Below are positions 1 through 10,300 of a stretch of DNA of 64,000 nt, piece by piece (the stretch's first letter is position 1; each line of letters starts with the position of its first letter). The notes under the pieces were generated by a model. That model did not search any database. It was not told where the DNA came from and saw only the letters and a list, made by a program, of their open reading frames with translations. The stretch comes from Pleodorina starrii (taxonomy: Eukaryota > Chlorophyta > Chlorophyceae > Chlamydomonadales > Volvocaceae). The stretch covers positions 744,001 to 808,000 of the forward strand of contig BRXU01000001.1 of NCBI GenBank assembly GCA_030267565.1, written 5' to 3'. Position numbers and translations under genes: made by a program.

Positions 1-86
1 ACACACACATGCACACACCCCAACACAGACCTCTCGTCTCCTCGCCTCGCCTCTCTCGGCCGCCATCCCTGCCGCCATCCGCGCAG

Positions 87-904
87 TGTTCTCCTTCGGC
101 TGCATCATGTTCGAGGTCATGACTCGGCAGCTCCTGTCGGACAGCATCCCGGAGGGCGACATGGACGCCGCAGTGGAGTACCTCAGCCGCGTCTCCTGGG
201 CCGGCTGGAGGCCCGACCTACCGCCCAGCCTACCCAAGGAGCTGCGCCTGCTCATCTCGCTGTGCTGGCACCGGGTGAGACCGCCCAGTGAGCCCAACTG
301 GGGAGCACCCCCTGGGAGCGTGGGCTGGTGGTGGTGGTGGTGGTGGTGGTGGTGGGAGGGGAGGTTGCGCTGCGGTGCAGGTGGGGCTTCGGCTTCCTGC
401 CCGGCTGCGGTCCGTATCAGATCTATGGGTGAGGACGGCGGAGGAGCTGCGCGTGCTGTGTGCATGCGGTGGGGTGGGGTGCGGTGCGAAGGCTGGTGTG
501 TCGTTCCAGGGCGGACGCAGGTAGGGCCCGGGCGAGGGCGGGTCGTCCTTCCGGCGCTGGTCCTGGCGCTGCTGACGTCTCTCTCTCGCGTTCGCCTTGC
601 ACGCTCCGCTCCGCTCCGCTCCGCTGCGCTACGTTCCTCCCCGCAGGAGCCACGGCTCCGTCCGTCCTTCCCCACCATCGCCACTCGGCTTCGGGAGGTG
701 CTTCTGGCCACGGCGGCAGTGCCGTCCCGCGCCTCCAAGTCTAGCCTGGTGGCGGCGGCGCCGCCGCCGCCGGGGCCGCAACTGCAGCAGCAACAAGAAC
801 AACTCGCCTTCCCCCCTTGCTGTCCCTCCAAACCTCGCACGGGGAGCGTTCGGCGGCGGCCGCGGCCGTATATCTTCCCTCACGCAGGAAGTGCCCCGCC
901 CTAA
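87..904 (+). CDS. protein kinase (TKL/tyrosine-kinase-like), C-terminal exons only
   Basis: These are the last two coding exons of a protein kinase whose start lies left of the window. Exon A is 87-274 (acceptor CGCAG before it, donor GTGAGA after it). Exon B is 647-904 (acceptor CCCGCAG, stop TAA at 902-904). The join is in phase 0. Exon A reads VFSFGCIMFEVMTRQ, which is kinase subdomain IX, usually preceded by Asp in the upstream exon. It then passes through a Trp-Arg-Pro-Asp-Leu-Pro stretch to LISLCWHR. Exon B continues EPRLRPSFPTIATRLREVL, which is subdomain XI with its invariant Arg. The CW..xPxxRPSF pattern is typical of TKL/Raf-like kinases (family knowledge). The catalytic loop and ATP site are outside the window. 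The tail after about 20 residues is Gln/Pro-rich. The intron carries a (GGT)n tract. The substrate cannot be inferred. Confidence 0.88.
325..355 (+). repeat. (GGT)n microsatellite
   Basis: About ten GGT units lie inside the kinase intron (275-646). The rest of that 372-bp intron shows no other recognisable feature apart from a pyrimidine-rich CCGCT run before the acceptor. Confidence 0.9.
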
Positions 905-1371
905 AAGTCGTCCCTCCGTCAAAATTGCAAACCGAAGCAAACAGAGGACATTGCTGGACGGACGGGCAGCTCCGCAAAAAGCACACATACACGACCACAC
1001 ACGGCCACACCAGCCCAACAGTACACCGGACCCGGGGGTGAAAAAAGAAGATACCGCAGCGGAGACGGAGACGGCGTGACCGAGGAGTGACGCAGATGCC
1101 CCTCTGCGCGATTGGCCGCCTGTCAATCGCAAGACCGCGCCGCCGTACTTACGGCACCTGCCGTACCTCGGTGAAGTACACCGCCCTCGCATCGTCCTCG
1201 CCGCTCCCGCGTCGCCTCACCCCACCCCACCCCACCCCTCGCCCGGGTCCTCTTTTGAGCCGACCGGCCTCTTCCCGCCCTGTCGTGTCGCCGTGCCATG
1301 TTCCCTCCCCTTCGCCCCTTTATCCCTTCATCCCCCTCCTCCCCCTCCTCCCCCTCCTCCCCTCCATCCCT
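905..1371. other. convergent 3' regions of kinase and gene 2
   Basis: This is 467 bp between the kinase stop and the stop of the minus-strand gene. The only recognisable item is a reverse-oriented copy of dispersed repeat family A at about 1040-1080. I saw no TGTAA polyadenylation signal on either strand here, so the 3' UTRs may overlap. Confidence 0.6.
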
Positions 1372-4300
1372 TCATCCCAGGAAGTGGCGGCCGGTCTCAG
1401 CGGTGCGGGTGCGGTCGCGAACCAGCTCCGGGTCAATCTCCCTGGGAGGAGCAGGGGCAGGGGCAGGGGCAGGGGGGGGGGGATTAATCGCGGGGGGGGG
1501 GGTAGGGGGAGGGGGAGGGGATTAGAAGGCGAGGCGAGGGGAAGGCGAGGGGGAGGCGAGGCGAGGATAAGGCGAGGGGAAGGTGAGGGGGAGGCGAGGC
1601 GGGGGACATGCCCTGGCTGCTACCCCCACACACCTCCACCCCAACCCAACCCAAAGCCAAGGTGTTTTGTCCGGGCGTTCGTGCCGTTCTTGTGCTGTCG
1701 CGCGTGCTCATCCGTCTGGGTTGGTCTGGCGGCGACGCGGTCGCAGCGTATTTTCAGCTCGGTAAGGTTACAGGTATGTTCGGTAAGTATTACTGGGTTC
1801 TGGGTCCGTTCGCTAACGCCGTCTCCGTCTCCGCTGCGGTATCATTTTCTACCCCCCCGACCCGATCCGACCCATCCACTACTCCCTCCACACACACACC
1901 ACCTTCCCACCGCCCCTCTCCGCCCACCTCAAACATTCCCTCCCCCCCCTCCCCCTCCCCCCTCCCACCTGCCCCCAGTGGTGATCTTGGCCAGCTTGTC
2001 CCTCTCCCCCGCCGACATCTCCTGCAGACTTCCGCCCCCCTCCGTGTTCACACCGCCCACATACTCCCGGGTGCGGAAGTCCACCTGGGCGTGCTCATCA
2101 CTACGAACCTTGGCGGACAGCTGTGCCCTCGGCTTTCTGTGTGTGCTTGGCTTTGTGCCTTGTAAGTGGCCTTGTACTGGTAATCCTGGTACTGTCAGTT
2201 GTTTACTGTTCAGGTCTACTGTTCCTGTGCCTCTTGCATTGTCTTTTCCTGTGTCCATTTTCCGTTGAATGTGCCGTGTTGACTTTTCCTTTTCCTTTCC
2301 TTTTCCTTTTCTTTTTCCTTGTCCATTTTCCTTTTTACCTTTGTGTCCGGTTCCTTTTCCTGTTCGTTTCCTTTTCCTTTTCCTTTGCCTGCCTTTTCCT
2401 TTTCCGTTTTCCTTTTTCCTTTTCCTTTTCCTTTCCTTTTACTTTCCTTTTCATTTTTGTTTTCCTTTTCCTTTTCTTTTCCTTTTCCTTTTACTGTTTC
2501 CTTCCTTTCCTTTTCCTTTTCGTTATTCCTTTCCTTTTCCTTTTCCTTTTGTTTTTGGTTTTCCTTTTACCTTTTCCTTTTCTTTTCCTTTCCTTTTCCT
2601 TTTACTCTTTTTCCTTTTTTCCTTTTTCTCTTATTCCCTTTTCCTTTTCCTTTTCCTTTGACCTTTTCCTTTTCTTCCTTTTCCTTTTTCTTTTCCTTTT
2701 CCTTTTCCTTTTCCTTTTCCTTTTCCTTTTCCTTTTCCTTTTCCTTTTCCGTTTCTTTTCCTTTTCCTGTTTCCCTTTTCCTTTTTCCTTTTCAGTGTAC
2801 TTTTCCTTGTCCTGTTACTTGTGCCATTGTGAAGTTGCCTTTTTGCATTTTGCCATGTAGTCATTTGGATCCTTGGTTCCTTTCCCTTTTCAATTTTTCA
2901 TTTTCCTTTCCTGTGCACGTTTACCTTTTCCTTGTCTTTCCTGGTTTACTGTTCCTTTTCTGTTCCTTTTATTTTCCTTTTCCTTTTCATGTTCCTTTTC
3001 ACTTTTCCGTGTCCTTTTGCCCTGTTGTTCCTGTTAATTGTCCTTGTTCCTTGTCACGTGGCCTTGTCCTTTTACACTTTGTTCAGTTTCCTATTAACTT
3101 GGTCCGGTGACTGTTCCTTTTACGTTTCGTTTGCCCTGTTCTTGGCTGTTTCCAGGGGCCGTGGCAGGGTTCCGGTGACGGGTCCTGGTCCGGGTGCCTT
3201 TGGCATTGTACTTTTGTCCAGTGGTCAGGGTGCTTGGAAGTGGACATTGTCATGTTCCTGGTTACTGTTTCAGTTTTCATGGTCCGTTGAAGTGGCAGGG
3301 GACGGGGAAGGGGAAGGGGAAGGGGAATGGGTGACTTGTGACGTGTTGTAATGGGTCCTGGTCCCGGGTCAGGTGAATGGGCCTTGTTCCTGGTCAGGTT
3401 GAATTGTCCGGTTGACGGTACATTGTTCCGGGTATGCCGGGGCAGTTGTGAAGTTGCCGTGGCCGTTGTCATGTTCCTGTGAAGTGGCCTTGGTAATTGG
3501 GCAGGTCAGCCTGTTTCAGTTTACAGGGGCATGAAGGTGAAGGGTCCGGGGTCCGTGGCAGGGTCCGGTGATAGTGAATGGGCCTTGGAAGGGTCCTGTT
3601 GAAAGGGGAAGGGGACGGGGGACTCAATGTGGCCCCGGGCCCTTTTACGGGGAAGGGGAAGGGGAAGGGGAAGGGGAAGGGAAGGGAAGGGGAAGGGGAA
3701 GGGGAAGGGGAAGGGGGAAGGGGAAGGGGAAGGGGAAGGGGAAGGGGAAGGGAAGGGGAGAAGGGGAAGGGGAAGGGGGTAAGGGGAAGGGGAAGGGGAA
3801 GGGGAAGGGGAAGGGGAAGGGGAAGGGGAAGGGAAGGGGGGAAGGGGAAGTGGAAAGGGGAAGGGGAAGGGAAGGGGAAGGGGAAGGGGAAGGGAAGGGG
3901 AAGGGAAGGGGAAGGGGAAGGGGAAGGGAAGGGGGAAGGGGAAGGGGAAGGGGAAGGGGAAGGGGAAGGGGAAGGGGAAGGGGAAGGGGAAGGGGAAGGG
4001 GAGGGGAAGGGGAAGGGAAGGGGAAGGGGAAGGGGAAGGGGAAGGGGAAGGGGAAGGGGAAGGGAAGGGGAAGGGGAGGGGAAGGGGTAAGGGGAAGGGG
4101 AAGGGGAAGGGAAGGGGAAGGGGAAGGGGTAGGGGAAGGGGAAGGGGTAGGGATGGAAGGGAAGGGGAAGGGGAAGGGGGAAGGGAAGGAGGTAGGGAAG
4201 GGGACTGGGAAGGGGGAAGGGGTATGGGAAGGGGAAGGGGAAGGGGTAAGGGGAAGGGGAAGGGGTAGGGGTAGGGGTAGGGGTAGGGTAGGGGTCGGGG

Positions 4301-7300
4301 TAGGGTAGGGGTAGGGGTAGGGGTATGGGGTAGGGGTAGGGGTAGGGGTAGGGGTAGGGTAGGGGTAGGGGTAGGGGTAGGGGTAGGGGTAGGGGTAGGG
4401 GTAGGGGTAGGGGTAGGGGTCGGTAGGGGTAGGGGTAGGGGTAGGGGTAGGGGTAGGGGTAGGGGTAGGGTAGGGTTAGGGGTAGGGGTAGGGGTAGGGG
4501 TAGGGTAGGGGTAGGGGTAGGGGTAGGGGTAGGGGTAGGGGTAGGGGTAGGGGTAGGGGTAGGGGTAGGGGTAGGGGTAGGGGTAGGGGTAGGGGTAGGG
4601 GTAGGGGTAGGGGTAGGGGTAGGGGTAGGGGTAGGGGTAGGGGTTCAGGGAGTGATATGCTCCTTTATAAAATAATGAGTCACTGCGGACGTTGATGATC
4701 AAGCTGCGACAGCCGCTGAACCTCCGGAACTGTTAATGTTATCCCACCCATTCCCAAACTTTACCGACATTGCTGCTTGACCCGCGGTTGAACCGTCCCA
4801 GCATCTTGTCGGTGTCGGAAGTGTTGCAAGCCGCCTCGGACGAAGCCGCACCGCATTTTTTGTGCGGTGCGATGTTGTAGACATGTGTACCAATCGTAAA
4901 ATTAGCGCCGTAGAAGTGTCCAAAAGCTGAAAAGCTGGTATGCGCGTGCTTGCTCTAAAAAAACCCGAAAATCCCACCCTCTAAGCTGTCAGAACTGGCA
5001 ACAGCAACATCTATCGGAACTGAGGATGCTTACCTGAGCGGCAGACCAGCGTGGTAGCGTTGCGATTCGTCGATGCGTAAGGGGCAAGGGCAACGTGGCG
5101 GCTTTGTGAGCATCGTTGAAGCATTTGCTGGGGGAGCATGGTATGATATGCGGTGTGATCCTACACAAAGTGCCTACGGGAATGACTAAAAGAAAGAAAG
5201 ATGCATAAACTAAGCTGAGTATTTGAGCACCCAGCTGTAACGAGCCGTACCGAAGTACGGCGCCTTACAGTTGGGCGACGTGCATACGCACAAAGCACGG
5301 TGCGGCACGGGGCCTGAGGAGGTTCCCGCCATACCGCGCACCGGAGGGGCCGATGCATGCTGACCCCTGCGGTGTGGGATGGTTAGGGGAGGTTAACGGG
5401 GGACGCGCTGCGAGAAGGGGTGTGGTGGGGGTGGGGGCTGGCGTGTCCGGAGGGCACCAAATGCGGCAAGAATGCGGTCGGTGAGCTTGAGACCGTTTTT
5501 GCGTTGGACATGGAAGAGGTCCGGCCATAGGATGACCTGCTGCGCACACTGGGCCTCGAGGCGTAAACGTGGGTAATCTTGTTGAAAGAGGCAAAACATG
5601 AGCATGGCAACTTCTGTGATGAATGCTTCGGCGTCAAGAATGATGCGTTGTAGGCGCCGGAATTGGCTAACAAAAATGTTGCGTTTGGCGCCCTCGTTGA
5701 CACACGAAGAGGCATGCACAAAGCGCGACAGGCGAACTGCGGCAAATGCGGGTTGGACTCGTTTATCATACAGGTATGTGCTATAGCGACTGCAGTGGTC
5801 GTGCTCCTGATGCACCAAAAGGATGTCGAGGAAAGGGAGTTGGCCGTCTGGTAAGTGGGGATGGTGCTGAGTGGGGATGTCGAGCTCCGGGGGATATATG
5901 CCGTGCAGTCCGTGCTCGTGGTGGACGTGAGGGCCGTTCCAGCGAAAGAGCAGGGACGCAAGGAAGCGGTTCCGCAGGGAGCAGAGATCGTCGAGGTAGC
6001 GTTTGGTCCACTTGAAGGCTTCCAGTACCAACTTACCCATGGCCGAGGCGGTGTGGTACTGCATAAGAAAGGAATACTCGTACCAGGCGAGGAAGAGGTT
6101 AGCAATGAAGGGTGCAGGGGAAATGCCCATGGGAATGCCACAAATTTGCTGCACTCGGTGGGGACCCAGAACAATGCATATGGCTTGGAGGAGGCACCGA
6201 AGTACCAGCAGTGTGTCTTGCAGGTTAAGGTAGTGTGTAGTAGTACGGGAGTCGGTGTTGCGTTGGTGCTTCCGGATAGGGATCCGTCCCTGGGAGAGCT
6301 TTGCCCGGAAGGAAGGTTTGGAGGCGGGTTTGTTGGGGTCGGCGTCTGTGACAGTAACGATGAAATGTGTAGAGCGATTGGCCCTGAAGACCAAATCAAG
6401 GATGTTCTGCATTGTGTCATCAATGAGTGCATGCGGAATGTTAGTGTAAAGACGTGTGAAGTCCCGTGCTTCTGCGTGAGCAAATTCCGGGTGTGGTTGG
6501 CGAGGGGTGTCTGCGTTAGAAGGGGGAACCGAGGCTGGGTATTGTTGTGCGTTAAAGCGATGCAGCATTCCAATAACCTCGGCTGAGTTATCACACCACC
6601 ACATGGGGAAGTCAGGCAGGTTAAGTTTCCAGACGGACCGGAATAAATCGGCCGTGACCCGGAGAATGGCAGTGAGGACTCCCGAGACATAGGTTGTGGG
6701 GCAGTTCTGGGAGCATGCCAGATAACGCATGGAAGGGGGGTCTTTATGAAGTTTGGTTGTGCCGGCGTAATAGGCATCAAGAAGGCCGGCGTCAAAGGCC
6801 AGGCCATAATGGTGCAGTTGGGCGTTGAGGCTGTGCAATAGTGTTGCGCGTTGGGGTTCGTCAATGGGTCGGTAGTAATAGGGATGATCGAGGAGATCTG
6901 CGCAACATGCTTGCAGGTAGTGCTTGGCGCAGACCAATTGCAGGGTAGCAGCGCTTTTGTCAGTAAGGGTAATGACGTATCCATGCGTATGTTGGCGAAA
7001 GAGCCGCACATCGGAGCGATGTAGTATGGGCCATGCAAAATGTGTGGGATGCGGATGGGCATAAAGGTAATCCCGCAGCAGTTGTACGAAGTGTTGTGCC
7101 CATGCGTCACAAGCCCCCGGTGGGGCTCCCGTGCGTTTAGCTTGGTACTCAGCGTACCGCTTGGCTTGGATAGTGACTTCGTCGAGCAACTGCTGCATGG
7201 GAGGGGATGGAAGATGGCAACGGTAATGTGAGCCGGCCATCCAAAAGCCATGCAAGGTGCGGGGAAGTAGCTCGAAAGGGGAAGTGGACATGACGTGACC

Positions 7301-10300
7301 TGTGCTGGGGTGGCGTTGGGTGGGAGGTAGGGAATCACAAACACAGGGGGAGTTGAGTATAGCGTGTAATTGCTCAGCGGTGGTATGCTGTGCGATGTGT
7401 TGATAGTTGCAGAAATGCGCATGGAGAGGTGCGGATTTGATCCAGTGAACGGCAGGCTGTAGCGCAAGGCCTGCTGGCACTGTGTCATGCAGGGATCGTG
7501 AGCGAAGTATGGAGCCCAGGTGCGCTGATGGGATATGTTGGCGCAAGCCGGAGGGCAGCCAGATGCGTTGGTTAAAGTCAGGGGGTCCCAGGGGGTGCTG
7601 CACCTGGAGACGTGGTTCTGAGATATCCAGGAACCATGTAACGAATTCCGACGTGAGACCCAGTCGTGCGGGAGGATAAAAGACAGCGTGAGCGTGCATG
7701 CGTTGGACGTTGGGGTCGGGGTAGGGGTTGGGGTAGGGGTAGGGGTAGGGGTAGGGTAGGGGTAGGGGTAGGGGTAGGGGTAGGGGTAGGGGTAGGGGTA
7801 GGGGTAGGGGTAGGGGTAGGGGTAGGGGTAGGGGTAGGGGTAGGGGTAGGGGTAGGGGTAGGGGTAGGGGTAGGGGTAGGGGTAGGGGTAGGGGTAGGGG
7901 TAGGGGTAGGGGTAGGGGTAGGGGTAGGGGTAGGGGTAGGGGTAGGGGTAGGGGTAGGGGTAGGGGTAGGGGTAGGGGTAGGGGTAGGGGTAGGGGTAGG
8001 GGTAGGGGTAGGGGTAGGGGTAGGGGTAGGGGTAGGGGTAGGGGTAGGGGTAGGGGTAGGGGTAGGGGTAGGGGTAGGGGTAGGGGTAGGGGTAGGGGTA
8101 GGGGTAGGGGTAGGGGTAGGGGTAGGGGTAGGGGTAGGGGTAGGGGTAGGGGTAGGGGTAGGGGTAGGGGTAGGGGTAGGGGTAGGGGTAGGGGTAGGGG
8201 TAGGGGTAGGGGTAGGGGTAGGGGTAGGGGTAGGGGTAGGGGTAGGGGTAGGGGTAGGGGTAGGGGTAGGGGTAGGGGTAGGGGTAGGGGTAGGGGTAGG
8301 GGTAGGGGAGTGCCAGATAGCGGAAATGGGAGTGTGAAGAGGGATGGTGGGGGGCGGGAGGATGGGTGAGCGGGCGCGCCACCATCCCCGCACCGTCCAC
8401 TACCCGGCCAACCCCTTGATCCACCATCCGACCACCCCAACCCATCTTTCCGCGCCCCCCTCCCTCCCCCCCTTCCGCACCTCTCCCCCCCCCCCGCCGG
8501 GCTCACCCGGTAGTCATGGGCCGCGTGTGTGTTTTGTCCGGTGACCGGCTTGCGGGTGTTGTGCAGGGAGGGCTTGCCGCTGCGCTTCTGCTCCGCCGGA
8601 GTCAACTACGGAGAGGGGGAGGGGCAGGGGGGGAGGGGGGAGAGGAGTAGGCAGGAGGTTAGATATGCAGGCACGCAGGCAGGCAGGAGGTTAGGTAGGG
8701 CACATTCGAGTACTGGTAGCATCGCCGTGTAACGGCGGAGGGAGGACATCAAAAAGAGTCACGACGCGCCGGACCAACGGCATACATACACACATACACA
8801 CACACACATACACACACACGGCCTCCACGAGCTCACGTGCCGTCGACCGGGGCGTCTCCCACTGCCGACCTCGACTTCCACACGCCCATCACCACCACCC
8901 CCACCCCCGGGGCACTGCCTCACCATCCTCCCCTTCTTCCCTTTCCCCTCCCTGCCAGCCTGCCTCCCCCCCTCCCCCGCCCATTTTCTGCTTCGATACC
9001 GTTCACGGGCTCCGGCCTTTACGTGGATACCCCCCCTCACCTCGTAAGGGAAGCCCTTGGCCACCTTGTCGCACTGGCAGGGCGCACAGCGGCACATGTC
9101 GCAAGCGACCCCCGGGTCAGCGCCCTGGGCCTGGGCCTTGACGCTGCTGTACGGCTCGTTGGTGGTCTCACAGGTGGCGTAGAAGTCGCGAGCCTCCAGG
9201 GGGCGAGTGGCCAGTCCCACCTTCTCCTCGGTGTAGTCAACCCTGGGGTTGGGGGGGAGGGGAGGAGGGGGCGGGGAGGAGGGCGGGCGGGGGGGAGGGG
9301 AGGAGGGAGGGAGGAGGGAGGGGAGGAGGGAGGGGTAAGGAGGGCGGGGTAAGGAGGGGAGGGAGGGAAGGGGAGGGGACGGGGGGAGGGGAGGAGGGCC
9401 GCGGTGGAGATATTGGGACGTTCAAGGCAACGCTGAAGGGGGGACAGGTGGAGGAGGAGAGGACGTATGCGGGAATGCGGTATACCTCACCCTGAATCCC
9501 CCGAACCCAAATCCCCTCCCTCATCTCGTTCTCCCTCGCCCTCCCCAACCTCACCCTCACCCTCCCTGGTGAGGAGGTACCAACACTGCCGGGCCCTGGG
9601 CCCGTTCAGCTAACATAGTCGCCTCCGGCCCTCCGCTGCGGTACATATCATCTGAACCATCACCCTCCCCTCCCTCCCCCACCCCCACCCTTCCCTTCCC
9701 TCTCAACTCATGGGCACGTGTCGACGTGTGACCCGACCGACCGGTACCCGGTACCCGGTATGTGACCCGACATATAACCGGTGCCCGATATGTGACCCAA
9801 CAGATAACCGGTGCCCGATATGTGACCCAACAGATAACCGGTGCCCGATATGTGACCCAACAGATAACCGGTGCCCGATATGTGACCCAACAGATAACCG
9901 GTGCCCGATATGTGACCCAACAGATAACCGGTGCCCGATATGTGACCCAACAGATAACCGGTACCCGATATGTGACCCAACAGATAACCGGTGCCCGATA
10001 TGTGACCCAACAGATAACCGGTACCCGATATGTGACCCAACAGATAACCGATACCCGATATGTGACCCAACAGATAACCGGTGCCCGATATGTGACCCAA
10101 CAGATAACCGGTACCCGATATGTGACCCAACAGATAACCGGTACCCGATATGTGACCCAACAGATAACCGGTACCCGATATGTGACCCAACAGATAACCG
10201 GTGCCCGATATGTGACCCAACAGAAAACCGGTACCCGATATGTGACCCAACAGATAATCGGTACCCGATATGTGACCCAACAGATAACCGGTACCCGATA

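Larger units (their letters stand above)
4644..7711 (-). mobile_element. Penelope-like retroelement flanked by GGGGTA arrays
   Basis: This is about 3.07 kb of complex sequence between two GGGGTA arrays of the same orientation. It encodes one intact reverse transcriptase on the minus strand (5393-7699). The 5' end of the transcript side abuts (GGGGTA)n at 7712. The 3' side (4644-5392) is a non-coding 750-bp region carrying an inverted repeat (5231-5274), a TGTAA on the minus strand at 5265-5269 (the usual Chlamydomonas poly(A) signal), and a terminal GTGATATGCTCC motif at 4651-4663. No GIY-YIG endonuclease, terminal direct repeats or target duplication are evident. It lies within intron 7 of gene 2, in the same orientation as that gene. 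Boundaries are inferred from the edges of the arrays. Confidence 0.8.

Noticed and set aside
3521..4702. Proline-rich protein encoded by the GGGGAA/GGGGTA array
   Set aside because: Pure repeat translation with no unique sequence and no splice-supported continuation.
4644..5392. Hammerhead ribozyme in the Penelope-like element
   Set aside because: Hammerheads are known in such elements, but I found no CTGANGA...GAAA core on either strand here by eye; a covariance-model search would be needed to be sure.
5383..8445. A second 1,020-codon minus-strand frame overlapping the reverse transcriptase
   Set aside because: It is a shadow frame extended by the GGGGTA array and shows no motif conservation.
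7578..8605. Pro-Leu-Pro-Leu or Thr-Pro repeat protein encoded by the GGGGTA array
   Set aside because: All frames of a stop-free hexamer array are open; the frame at its upstream end is exon 7 of gene 2, which has its own donor at 8506.
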